Shown here in pieces: positions 39,960 to 47,857 of a stretch of DNA of 49,687 nt (the stretch's first letter is position 1; each line of letters starts with the position of its first letter). Made by a program: the position numbers and the translations under genes. Origin of the DNA: a virus; the IMG/VR virus record IMGVR_UViG_3300049629_001842, positions 1-49,687 of that record; one strand, 5' to 3'. The notes under the pieces are model-generated. The model was not told the origin of the DNA. It did not search any database and was given only the letters and a program-made list of their open reading frames with translations.

Positions 39960-40709
39960 TTAGAAGGGACAATCATCATCCACCAGAGTCCTCGTCGGAG
40001 ACTTCAACTTATTGCAATAAAGAACAAAATCAATGAGTTCCTCATCAGTCAATAATGACCGAGATTTCTTACCGTAGCGGCTGACTAACAGCTGCCGCGC
40101 TTTTTCGGTATCAATCCCTAAAAAGTTTAAATCGGCATTATTCTGATTAAGCAAAGATTGATAATCAACTTCACCAGACCCACTGTCGGCTTCTACTTTG
40201 GCACTGTCCTCATGGACAGAACTAGAAGTATCCGCCTCATCCCTTTTTTCAAAAGGAATATTCGGGAAATACTTTTCTGCCAAGCTTCTAGCCAAAGAAT
40301 GAAGAGAAATTTCTTTATTCCACTCGACCTTTACTCGATGATTGTCAGCCCAAAGATTGCAAAAAATCACCTTTTGATCGCGCTCAGAAAGCTTCGGAGC
40401 AACAATTATCGAGCAATTGGCTTGCGTGGCTAAACAAGTCTGAAGTCCCAGCAACAACCCCCGACTAAAATTCGTTTCCAGCCCGCACCGAATACAGTAG
40501 GTAAAATCCTCATCTTTTAGCAAGAAAAGCAATTTTTCGCTAACATCTTCTTTATACTTCGATGTCCGAAGCATCAACCCGATCGGCTTGCCTTCAAGCG
40601 CAGCCTCTTGGCACGGAATATTATCAGGCCAAGACCACGGATAGCCCTGACAATTATTGATAAACAGCAGCTTATCGTAAAGCTGACCAGGCGGTTTCGT
40701 GAAACCCAT
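39960..40709 (-). CDS. Early protein of 249 residues, unknown
   Basis: Starts MGFTKPPGQLYDKLLFINNC. There is a CIRCG pair after an FTY strand, an IIVAPKLSERDQKVIFCNLW segment, an acidic Ser-rich linker, and a C-terminal helical domain (GIDTEKARQLLVSRYGKKSR, TDEELIDFVLYCNKL) that looks like a small protein-interaction or DNA-binding end found in cyanobacterial proteins. Sits four bases after the HTH gene in the early operon. Function unknown. Confidence 0.55.
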   Translation of the reverse strand: MGFTKPPGQLYDKLLFINNCQGYPWSWPDNIPCQEAALEGKPIGLMLRTSKYKEDVSEKLLFLLKDEDFTYCIRCGLETNFSRGLLLGLQTCLATQANCSIIVAPKLSERDQKVIFCNLWADNHRVKVEWNKEISLHSLARSLAEKYFPNIPFEKRDEADTSSSVHEDSAKVEADSGSGEVDYQSLLNQNNADLNFLGIDTEKARQLLVSRYGKKSRSLLTDEELIDFVLYCNKLKSPTRTLVDDDCPF

Positions 40710-40713
40710 CTTT

Positions 40714-41001
40714 TTATCCCTCCTTTGTAGATAAATCGCGTCGACGAAGCGTGATCTGATTCTGATTTTTTACAACCAAAAAACCAGAATCACGATAATA
40801 AAAAACCAGTAGTTCCACTCGGCTTTTAGCGCCAAACTTTTTTAAGATATGATACACATGAGTAGTAATCGTTCGTGCCGACAAAAAAAGCTGAACTGCT
40901 ATTTGCTGATCGCTTAATCCTTCCATCAAACAGCTAAAAACCACTTTTTCCTGACAGGTTAAATTATCCCATGCCTTCAAAAAATCAACTTTTTCGTTCA
41001 T
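40714..41001 (-). CDS. LuxR/GerE-type HTH regulator
   Basis: 95 residues. LTCQEKVVFSCLMEGLSDQQ then LSARTITTHVYHILKKFGAK and SRVELL form the full LuxR-type helix-turn-helix, with no receiver domain. Likely an early or middle transcription factor of the phage. A perfect hairpin CCCTGATTT/AAATCAGGG lies 22-41 bp upstream of the start (41023-41042), a possible operator or attenuator. Confidence 0.85.
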   Translation of the reverse strand: MNEKVDFLKAWDNLTCQEKVVFSCLMEGLSDQQIAVQLFLSARTITTHVYHILKKFGAKSRVELLVFYYRDSGFLVVKNQNQITLRRRDLSTKEG

Positions 41002-41051
41002 ACTTACTCCCTTGATGTGTAACCCTGATTTACAAATCAGGGTTATTTCAA

Positions 41052-41147
41052 CTATTTTTCTCCTGGAAGAACTCTTATAGTGCGGCCTGCGGGAAAATCA
41101 GGAAGCAATATATGGCAAATCGTATGATTAGGCACAGGCACTCGCAT
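41052..41147 (-). CDS. Small protein, 31 residues
   Basis: MRVPVPNHTICHILLPDFPA followed by GRTIRVLPGEK. It has one of the best ribosome sites of the window (GGAGGT four to five bases before the ATG) and overlaps the end of the upstream gene by 20 bases, a typical operon arrangement. No family recognised. Confidence 0.55.
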   Translation of the reverse strand: MRVPVPNHTICHILLPDFPAGRTIRVLPGEK

Positions 41148-41517
41148 TTTTACCTCCTACCCACGAAAGCATCGCCAAATAAGCCCGCAAAAAAGCCTCA
41201 AATCGCGTAGGAGCAGAAAAGATCGCCTTTTGGCGAGTTTTTCGACACTCGATCGCACAAGTCCAACAGGTCGTCATATTAACTTGCGACTGTACTACAA
41301 ACCAATCCTTTAAAAAGCATTGGCACTCAAGCACAGCATTAAGCAAGTATTGCCGCTCAAACTCAGTGTTTCGCCCCACATTAAAAGAATTGCGTACATC
41401 AAGAAATTGCCAATCAAGAGGAGAAACAATTTCAAAAGTACCAGGCATAAAAGTAGTCTTACAAACAGTCGGCTCTAACTTCGCCCACTGCCCTAACAAT
41501 TCAGTCATCTTAGTCAT
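41128..41517 (-). CDS. Early protein, paralogue of the 130-residue neighbour
   Basis: 129 residues from ATG 41517, which has GGAGGT just upstream and overlaps the previous stop; upstream ATGs are inside that gene. LLGQWAKLEPTVC at the start and FEAFLRAYLAML near the end correspond to LLEKWQTLEPHVC and IVALLDAYLQAL in the protein at 41721-42113, so these two are diverged duplicates. Function unknown. Confidence 0.65.
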   Translation of the reverse strand: MTKMTELLGQWAKLEPTVCKTTFMPGTFEIVSPLDWQFLDVRNSFNVGRNTEFERQYLLNAVLECQCFLKDWFVVQSQVNMTTCWTCAIECRKTRQKAIFSAPTRFEAFLRAYLAMLSWVGGKNASACA

Positions 41518-41731
41518 CTTGACCTCCAAACCATTGCTTACTGGAAACAACCTCCGGCATCGTCTCTGGCTCACGACTTAAGCCCCAACCACACCAAGCA
41601 AAAGCCTCCTGCTTTGTCCGGCACCAATGTCGCACCCGGCGATTTTGGCCATCCCAGCAAGCCGTAACCAGCCAGGGATACTCAATATCAGGCAAAACAA
41701 AAGGGGAAAAAGGCAAATTACTAAGCCCCAT
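41510..41731 (-). CDS. Small Trp-rich protein, unknown
   Basis: 73 residues, MGLSNLPFSPFVLPDIEYPW and later HWCRTKQEAFAWCGW. It is between the two paralogues and overlaps both, which shows tight operon packing. The pattern of Trp and Cys hints at a compact fold, but no motif is diagnostic. Confidence 0.55.
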   Translation of the reverse strand: MGLSNLPFSPFVLPDIEYPWLVTACWDGQNRRVRHWCRTKQEAFAWCGWGLSREPETMPEVVSSKQWFGGQDD

Positions 41732-42113
41732 TGCTCACCTCCTTCTTTTTGAGCAGAGGAGTTTTCCCTAAGTCCAAAGCCTGCAAATAAGCGTCTAAAA
41801 GAGCCACGATTAAGCTCGGCTGCCGAGAGGAAACTACCTTCTGACGGGGAACATCAACAACAGCCATATAAGAATTAGGGAGCTTTCCCATTGACCAGTT
41901 CCACTCAAAAAGATCGAGCTTAGATTGCAGAAATATCTGTAGTTTCGCTACCGAAGTGCGATCAAAGGAAAAAGGATCAGGATTCGTAGAAGAAATCGAT
42001 ATCCAATCTCCCCACGAAACCCAGATAAAAAAGCTATCCCGAAAAACCCCCGATCCATACCGACAAACATGAGGCTCTAAAGTCTGCCATTTTTCCAAAA
42101 GTTTGATAAGCAT
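41721..42113 (-). CDS. Early protein, paralogue of the gene at 41128
   Basis: 130 residues beginning MLIKLLEKWQTLEPHVCRYG; ends with IVALLDAYLQALDLGKTPLL and a basic tail. Starts one base after the ATPase gene stop, so it is probably co-translated. Its relation to the other copy is described there. Confidence 0.65.
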   Translation of the reverse strand: MLIKLLEKWQTLEPHVCRYGSGVFRDSFFIWVSWGDWISISSTNPDPFSFDRTSVAKLQIFLQSKLDLFEWNWSMGKLPNSYMAVVDVPRQKVVSSRQPSLIVALLDAYLQALDLGKTPLLKKKEVSNGA

Positions 42114-42854
42114 TTATACCCCCCGTACCAGTGGCAAAATTTTGGCACTATTTCCCGTCGGAAATTCTGGCAGAAAAGATTTATTACCCCACTTCTGCAA
42201 ATTCACCTCGCCCAGATCATTGGCAAAAGCCCACTTCTCAATCCGCCCTAAAGCCCACGCGACCCGGCGGCAATTGCAAGCAATTCGCGGATCTTCAAAA
42301 ATCGCATTCAAGATATCAGAATCAAATTCCACCTCGCACAATCGGCTAATCTCCTCAATATCAGCGAGAGTGGCACGAGGAACTTCCCCTAAATACCGGA
42401 AGCGATCAAAAAATAAAGGATACTGAAGAATCCGTTGATAGGAGCCAGTCATACCGATCAACACCACCGGCACATTCCCCTGATCGTGAAGAACGCGAAC
42501 CGCCTCCACCAAATCAATCCGACCCAGCAGTCGCTCACACTCGTCAATGAAAACCGGTCGGCAAGAAGTTTGCAGATAATCAATCGCACCCTCCAAAGCA
42601 CCCGCGAAACTACGGCTTTTCTCCCCGCTTGAAATCTTCAGTAAATGATTGATAAAGTGATAAGGAGACCAACCTTGAATCGCTTCCAGATAAATTCCGT
42701 TAAATTGCGAACAAATCAGCTTAATAGCCGTGGTTTTGCCGTATCCCGGCTCCCCCCAAAATAGCCCAAGCTTTTCCTTCGGCTCATCAACGAGCCACCC
42801 AATACCCCCCTCGATAAATTTAAAAGCCGTAGTTTTGACAACGAGATCTTTCAT
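42114..42854 (-). CDS. MuB-like AAA+ ATPase, target selection
   Basis: 246 residues. Walker A GEPGYGKTT (about 34-42), Walker B PVFIDECERLL (about 100-110), sensor PVVLIGMTGSYQRI (about 129-142), and RFRYLGEV. The family (MuB/TnsC) forms ATP-dependent filaments on target DNA, activates the transposase and provides target immunity. It is 48 bp after the transposase gene as in Mu. Confidence 0.88.
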   Translation of the reverse strand: MKDLVVKTTAFKFIEGGIGWLVDEPKEKLGLFWGEPGYGKTTAIKLICSQFNGIYLEAIQGWSPYHFINHLLKISSGEKSRSFAGALEGAIDYLQTSCRPVFIDECERLLGRIDLVEAVRVLHDQGNVPVVLIGMTGSYQRILQYPLFFDRFRYLGEVPRATLADIEEISRLCEVEFDSDILNAIFEDPRIACNCRRVAWALGRIEKWAFANDLGEVNLQKWGNKSFLPEFPTGNSAKILPLVRGV

Positions 42855-42901
42855 AATGGAATCATCCTTATTTGTTCTCCTCGCTTAATGCGAGGATTTT
42901 T

Positions 42902-44953
42902 TTACCTAGCTACAGCCTGCGCCCTAGCCTTAAAATTCTTGGCAAGATTAGGCGATATACGCTCAAATCGCGCCAAGAACTGTCGTTCCTCCTCAGATAA
43001 ATCGCCACACCGCTCGTACAAAGCACGCGCACGGTCTATCTTCACCTGGAACTGCTGCTCCTCCGTCATGTCAGCCTGCTGACTCAAACGAGCCTGCAAT
43101 CGCTCCTGACGGAGGAGCATTTCTTCTTGATCGGCTGCATCCATTTGTGGAGCAGGAATTGCAGCCATCGGATCAAAAATCTTCTTAGGAGCCTCCCGGG
43201 GAATATTAAGATTCACATTCCCCTCCTTACTCACCTTCACCAATCCCACCGGGTCATTCTCGATCACCCGCTTCAAGGCCTTGGCCTGCTTCTGCTTTTC
43301 CTTCACGTCGGCTTGCGCCTGTTTATAGGTCGCCTTCCCAGCCGCCGCCACCTGCTTCTGTTGCTCCGCACTCATCGGATTCAGCCACCGAGCAACACAA
43401 ACAAACTTATCCAGAGAATCATTACTGTAAACATAAATATCATTGGGATTTTCGGGATGCCACCGGACGTGAACCTCCTGTCCGACCAACTTTCCTAGTT
43501 CACCCGCCACATAGTAGCGATTATTTACCTGTATCCCTGATTTCTGTACTTTCCGAGTTGCTACTGGCAAAATCAAGAAATCAAGCGCCCGCTCATCGGC
43601 TATCGATCGAGGATGCCAGCCCTTCCTGATCGATGAAGCCAAAACCTCAATCGGAGACATCCCGTCCAAACCCTCGCTGGCCGATAAATGGGCTTTTTCA
43701 CACCACTTATCAATCCAAGCCTGAAAAGCCTCCGGCGACATCCGCAAACGATAAGGATCCTTCTCATCCCGAATATCCTGCCGCTCGGCTACACTATGTC
43801 CACAGTAGCCCGGCAGCATCTCAAATTCACCATGCTGCAAAGTCCGAAACAGTCGCTCAATATGGGGTTTCTGCTGAGGGCTATAGGGATCACACCGCTC
43901 AACCCCAATCTGCAAAGCCCGCAAAAATAATTCCGTCCGGCCAGAGACATAATTTTTACCATTATCGGTCTTCACCGCAATCGGCTTACCCCAATCCAGC
44001 AAGCACCGCCGCAAAAGAAGAAGCACAGCCTCACTATTAGCCGTCTCGTAAATTTGGAACTTTCGCCGGCGTGTGTAAACATCGATCGCCCCCACCAAAG
44101 CAAATCTTTTTTCCTTGGCTTCCCCATCCTCCTCAAATTCCAGAATAAGATCCTGCTTAGTATCGTCTAGCTCCCAAATTTCATTAGGAACCGTCAAATG
44201 CGCCGAATAAGTGCCAAAAGCTGGCATCAGCTTATTCTTACTTTCTTTCTCCGAACGATACTGAATCAATTTTGGCTTCTGCTCTACCTCAAATTTATTT
44301 AGCCACCGCCGCAATTGATGCTCTGAAGGTATAAAAGGTAAATCCTCAAAAGATTTTTCTAAAGCCAGCTTCACTTGCCTCGGCGACCACCGCCCTCGCC
44401 CCGCCGCAATACAAACCTCGATCGCCTCCTGTAACCCAGGATAAGACTCGATCGCTCCAATGCGTCGGCTATTCCGTCCCAAAGCATCAAGCCCCTGCAA
44501 TTGATACTCCCTCCGCCGCTTGCAGAGCGTAGATCGAGAAATTTGCGGAACAATCGCCCAGCACTCAGAAGAAACAGTAGTCAATTCTCGCTGGTTATAT
44601 AGCTTGCAAAAATTTAGCTCCAATTCCTCTCTCAAAGCGTTACAACCATAGTCGGCTTCAAACCGACCAAAAGCATCTAGTATCTGCAAATTAGCCCAAG
44701 CCTTTCTCTGATCGATTCCATGACCTACCGTGATCGGCTGCTCCTCAATCGCCGGCTGTAACTTAGCAACCAAAGCCGCTTGAGAATCTCGTGGAAGCGA
44801 TTCCACACTATACTCCCAGCCACCCCCACGACCTTCTCTCGCGCGGCACTCCCAATCCTCTTTCTGAGCCTTTTTTCTAAGCCCCGCAACGGTACTAGGC
44901 AATCCAATCAGATCAAACTTAATCAATTCTTGCAAAGTGTACCAATTACTCAT
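42902..44953 (-). CDS. MuA-type DDE transposase
   Basis: 683 residues. N-terminal Mu DNA-binding winged helix (WYTLQELIKFDLIGLPSTVA...). A second HTH region (STLCKRRREYQLQGLDALGR) follows. Catalytic core: Asp near 263-264 in NEIWELDDTKQDL, Asp 330 in IAVKTDNGKNYVS, Glu 366 in QKPHIERLFRTLQ, giving a D-x66-D-x35-E spacing. The C-terminal part holds a Mu-type beta-barrel (YYVAGELGKLVGQEVHVRWH) and a charged helical tail that should bind the ATPase. Overlaps the preceding small gene by eight bases. Confidence 0.93.
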   Translation of the reverse strand: MSNWYTLQELIKFDLIGLPSTVAGLRKKAQKEDWECRAREGRGGGWEYSVESLPRDSQAALVAKLQPAIEEQPITVGHGIDQRKAWANLQILDAFGRFEADYGCNALREELELNFCKLYNQRELTTVSSECWAIVPQISRSTLCKRRREYQLQGLDALGRNSRRIGAIESYPGLQEAIEVCIAAGRGRWSPRQVKLALEKSFEDLPFIPSEHQLRRWLNKFEVEQKPKLIQYRSEKESKNKLMPAFGTYSAHLTVPNEIWELDDTKQDLILEFEEDGEAKEKRFALVGAIDVYTRRRKFQIYETANSEAVLLLLRRCLLDWGKPIAVKTDNGKNYVSGRTELFLRALQIGVERCDPYSPQQKPHIERLFRTLQHGEFEMLPGYCGHSVAERQDIRDEKDPYRLRMSPEAFQAWIDKWCEKAHLSASEGLDGMSPIEVLASSIRKGWHPRSIADERALDFLILPVATRKVQKSGIQVNNRYYVAGELGKLVGQEVHVRWHPENPNDIYVYSNDSLDKFVCVARWLNPMSAEQQKQVAAAGKATYKQAQADVKEKQKQAKALKRVIENDPVGLVKVSKEGNVNLNIPREAPKKIFDPMAAIPAPQMDAADQEEMLLRQERLQARLSQQADMTEEQQFQVKIDRARALYERCGDLSEEERQFLARFERISPNLAKNFKARAQAVAR

Positions 44954-45266
44954 CGCTCCCCCCCGCCAAAAATCTTCGAGTCCGTGCTAGGTGCGATTGC
45001 GATAATTCCGCTAAATTGTAAAGAGCAGTCGATCGCTCCCTAATCGCTATCCCAATCAAAAGCAAATAATCAGCCGCATCCGAAGCCGGCATTCTTTCCT
45101 CGATCGCGATTCGTCGGACTTGATCCAAAACCTCCGGGTGTAGCCTCGTGTGCGATTTCTGCCGCACCCCTAACTCCGCAAGAGGACAATCGGGTAACAC
45201 ACTCTCCCCCCCAAGACTGAAATTTCGTCTTTGATCGGTTTGGTGTGGTGGATGGTATCGGCGCAT
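44946..45266 (-). CDS. Small RHH-like early protein (Ner-position)
   Basis: 106 residues; the core QKSHTRLHPEVLDQVRRIAI resembles a ribbon-helix-helix strand followed by helices, with EERMPASDAADYLLLIGIAI after it. First gene of the transposase operon, divergent from the repressor. In Mu the same place holds Ner, a small negative regulator. Assignment is by position and a weak motif. Confidence 0.5.
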   Translation of the reverse strand: MRRYHPPHQTDQRRNFSLGGESVLPDCPLAELGVRQKSHTRLHPEVLDQVRRIAIEERMPASDAADYLLLIGIAIRERSTALYNLAELSQSHLARTRRFLAGGSDE

Positions 45267-45404
45267 AATCCTCTCGAATCACTTTCCAAAAACTATAGCA
45301 CAGCTTGTGTAAAGTGTTCCACAATCTCTTAATATTTTTTTACAAAATAGTGCAAACCATAAAAAAGCCCCTAGAATACTGATCAAGATAAACGGGGAAT
45401 TTCT
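45267..45404. promoter_or_regulatory. Divergent repressor/transposase control region
   Basis: 138 bp separate the repressor and early operon starts. The DNA contains TTTACA and TATAGT-type boxes for the leftward transcript and an imperfect palindrome CACAGCTTGTGT near GTGTAAAGTGTTCC that could be operators. This is the equivalent of the Mu early control region. I cannot fix exact promoters. Confidence 0.5.
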
Positions 45405-45974
45405 ATGGCGACTACATCACTTATCCCAGTACGACAAGCGGAATTATGGACAAAAAAAGGATTAGGAAGACTGGGCTTCCTAATCCGACAAGCCAGACTA
45501 GACCTCGGCTGGTCAATGGACCGTCTAGCGTTGGCCGTGTACCACAAAACCGGGGAGCAAATCGCCAAGAAGACAATCGGCAATATAGAGAATAATGTCG
45601 GCTTTCCCCAGTACAACTCTCTAGCGGCAATCGCCGCCCTCCGAATCGTCAAGAGCGCCACGGGCAGACCCCTCGATCACCACGACTTTATCGACATTGC
45701 CTCGGAGAACTACGAGATTACCCCTATGAACCTTCGCGACATGATCGACTGCGCGATACTGATCAACAAACTTAGCGAGGGGGAAATTTGGAGAAAACTA
45801 GAAGCGATGAAAAACACGCTTCCAACCCCCTTTACCCTCGATCGCCTCGAAAAAATCAAAGAAAGACAGATCAGCCCCACTGATACAGATATTCGGATTA
45901 TTAGAGAATTAGTAGATCCCAATGGAGAAGCCTTTGACGAAGCAGAATGGCTTCAATCGGCTAACCTGCTTTGA
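45405..45974 (+). CDS. XRE-type lysogeny repressor (probable)
   Basis: 189 residues. HTH near residues 25-65: LGFLIRQARLDLGWSMDRLA, then AKKTIGNIENNVGFPQYNSL. A C-terminal helical domain with no protease or Mu-c homology follows. It diverges from the transposase operon across the control region, exactly the position of phage repressors. It retains three TCGGCT sites, so it belongs to the old backbone. Confidence 0.75.
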   Translation: MATTSLIPVRQAELWTKKGLGRLGFLIRQARLDLGWSMDRLALAVYHKTGEQIAKKTIGNIENNVGFPQYNSLAAIAALRIVKSATGRPLDHHDFIDIASENYEITPMNLRDMIDCAILINKLSEGEIWRKLEAMKNTLPTPFTLDRLEKIKERQISPTDTDIRIIRELVDPNGEAFDEAEWLQSANLL

Positions 45975-46073
45975 CCCTACAACCTGCTTTAACCCATCAT
46001 TTCCCCAAAACTTACTCTTAAAAGTGCTTCAAAACAAATCGGCTTCCCCTTTTTTGGATATGAGGTAAGGGGG

Positions 46074-47211
46074 ATAATCCTCACGTCCGAGTAAAGGGTA
46101 AAAGGGGAAAAAGAAAAAAGGGTTAGAGAGTTCTCCCGAATACGCAGACTACCCGAAAACCGTAACTGTAGTAGCGGCGGTCGCGGCGGAAGTCGTTGAG
46201 ACGGAAAGCGGAACGGCAGCAAATTGGATTGCTGCCCCAGGAACCGCCCCGCAGGACAGAATATGGATTATTTCCGTCTTTTTCAGTAGATTCTAAGCTA
46301 TTTTCAGCATCAAGATTTTCCTCTTGATTATTATCAAGCCAAGCACTACCGTCACTAGGCGCATTTTCATAATTGTCATGCCAGTCATCCATACACCATT
46401 CCCAGACATTTCCGTGCAGATCGTATAATCCGAAAGCATTCGGGGGAAATTGATCAACGGGAGTCGTTTCTTCTCGATATTCTCCTTTGGGTTCATCTGC
46501 ATAAGTTTTAGTAGCATTATAGTTGGCTAACTTATCAGTGAGGGTTTCTCCAAAGTAAAAGGGTGGGTAAGATTCACCTTTTGCGAGGTCTAGGGGTTCT
46601 GTCATAGCACGACAAGCGTATTCCCATTGTGCCTCCGAAGGCAGTCTATAATCTCTCCCCGTTAGTTTTGCCAGTCGCTGGCAAAACTCTACAGCTTCAT
46701 ACCAATTGACTCTTTCAACGGGTCTAAGCCATCTATCTATTTCTCTGTCTTGATCTTGATAGGGTTTTTTAAAATAAGATGGATCTTCTTCTAAGTCTAT
46801 TTTTACTTTTAAATCGGTACGGGAGGCGATCGCTCTCCACTGCGCTTGAGTAATGGGATATTTCCCCATGAAGAAAGGAGGAACCTTTACATTATGTTGG
46901 GGACGTTCATTATTACGGCTATCTTTTTCATTTTTAGGAGAACCCATCGTAAAAGTACCATCAGGTATAGATACTATGTCGAGAGTAATTTCTTCGGCAA
47001 TATTCGTCTTTAACTGTTTAGTATTAACTATTAACTGTTCGCTGAAATATTGGGCGGTGTGGGTGGTAGTTTTAATGATTTCGCCGCGAAGGTTTACTGT
47101 GGGAGTTTCAAACATAATGTCCTTTCCTTTGTATTAGTATTTTAACAAAATTGATGAGCAGGACTCACTAAAGCTTTAATTTCTTGCTGGTGGGGAATAA
47201 TCCTCACGTCC
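46074..47211. mobile_element. Cargo insert flanked by 15-bp direct repeats
   Basis: ATAATCCTCACGTCC occurs at 46074-46088 and 47197-47211, with an FGE gene between. The left copy is followed (minus strand) by the codons GRED-YPPYLISKKGK..., which look like the original C-terminus of the gene at 47176, now cut off and replaced by SPPARN. The insert has no TCGGCT site. It therefore appears to be a recent gain of about 1.12 kb by recombination at the repeats. Confidence 0.65.
46123..47115 (-). CDS. FGE/SUMF1-fold cargo protein, second locus
   Basis: 330 residues. An N-terminal ~45-residue extension is followed by the full fold: IVSIPDGTFTMGSPKNEKDS, GKYPITQAQWRAI, PVERVNWYEAVEFCQRLAKL, RLPSEAQWEYACRA, GLYDLHGNVWEWCMDDWHDN, VLRGGSWGSNPICCRSAF, GFRVVCVFG. 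The end aligns codon by codon with the other FGE genes (19834, 20753): constant flanks and about ten NNC codons that differ at positions one and two. AAGGAAAGGACATTATG gives a clear start. Confidence 0.8.
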   Translation of the reverse strand: MFETPTVNLRGEIIKTTTHTAQYFSEQLIVNTKQLKTNIAEEITLDIVSIPDGTFTMGSPKNEKDSRNNERPQHNVKVPPFFMGKYPITQAQWRAIASRTDLKVKIDLEEDPSYFKKPYQDQDREIDRWLRPVERVNWYEAVEFCQRLAKLTGRDYRLPSEAQWEYACRAMTEPLDLAKGESYPPFYFGETLTDKLANYNATKTYADEPKGEYREETTPVDQFPPNAFGLYDLHGNVWEWCMDDWHDNYENAPSDGSAWLDNNQEENLDAENSLESTEKDGNNPYSVLRGGSWGSNPICCRSAFRLNDFRRDRRYYSYGFRVVCVFGRTL

Positions 47212-47505
47212 CATCATCGCCAATCCGAACCGCGTTCCACCGCACTTAATCAAGCAAAATCGGCTTAAGCCAATTTGACGGGCAGCGCTGACCAGATAAG
47301 CCCTTTGCTCCCAAAGTTTAGAAGCGATCGCAAAATCAAAACAATCAACCACTAGCACCCTGACCGATTCCCCTCTCCTTTCGATTAGCTCAAAATAAAG
47401 ATCGGCTTTTCTTTCTATTTCACACTCGGAAATTAGAGCAAACTGACGCTTTAAATCAGCCGCAAGACTTTGACGACCACACTCTAGACCTGGATTCATA
47501 AACAA
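47176..47505 (-). CDS. Phage protein of 109 residues with interrupted C-terminus
   Basis: MFMNPGLECGRQSLAADLKR, then LVVDCFDFAIASKLWEQRAY and ARQIGLSRFCLIKCGGTRFG, an alpha/beta fold resembling a small nuclease-like or Rossmann-type core; not assigned. Two TCGGCT sites mark it as phage backbone. Its end has been displaced by the FGE cargo insert (see 46074). Confidence 0.6.
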   Translation of the reverse strand: MFMNPGLECGRQSLAADLKRQFALISECEIERKADLYFELIERRGESVRVLVVDCFDFAIASKLWEQRAYLVSAARQIGLSRFCLIKCGGTRFGLAMMGREDYSPPARN

Positions 47506-47857
47506 AAAAAATAAAGCTGTCTCTATCGTAAGATAGAGTTAAATTACATCGCACCAAAATCAGTATCAACTTCCAAAACCCTTATACAGTAAAGGTTTTG
47601 GAAGTTGAGCAAACAGCCAAAAATTTAGTATCATGTTTGGAAACCCTTGATATACAAGGGTTTCCGCATTTCAGCCAAAAATTTAGTATCAAGTTCCGAA
47701 AGCCAGTATCATGTTACAAAACCTGTAACATGATACTCATATCAATTTTTCTTGATATGGGCAAAACCCTTGCTACGAAAAAGCTTGGGACAATTTATCA
47801 TCCCAAGCCCTCAATCCCCAAAAAAATAAAGCTTATTGAGAATTAGACTCAATAAAA
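47506..47857 (+). repeat. Noncoding hairpin array led by AGTATCA boxes (352 bp)
   Basis: No convincing gene. AGTATCA(A/T)GTT or AACTT boxes at 47562, 47626, 47685 and 47704 lead into or belong to hairpins: 17-bp arms starting CAACTTCCAAAACC (one mismatch), perfect 11-bp arms GGAAACCCTTG, perfect 14-bp arms AGTATCATGTTACA, and a small ATATCAA/TTGATAT. A 7-bp hairpin CTCTATC/GATAGAG (47521-47538) precedes. A TTATTGAG/CTCAATAA hairpin at about 47832 could end transcription from the gene at 47858. The left-end units at 258-330 match the box design. Confidence 0.6.

Noticed and set aside
45989-46222. 77-codon minus-strand frame beyond the FGE gene
   Set aside because: Starts inside the FGE gene in another frame; only its end is of interest, as the cut-off tail of the gene at 47176.
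35980-47335. HIP1 octamers (GCGATCGC) as the explanation of the repeat signal
   Set aside because: Only a few copies were seen (about 35987, 46830, 47324); HIP1 is palindromic and cannot cause the strand-locked TCGGCT pattern.
47598-47846. 82-codon plus-strand frame in the right-end hairpin array
   Set aside because: It is built from the AGTATCA hairpin repeats, has no ribosome site and its protein shows no fold-like pattern.
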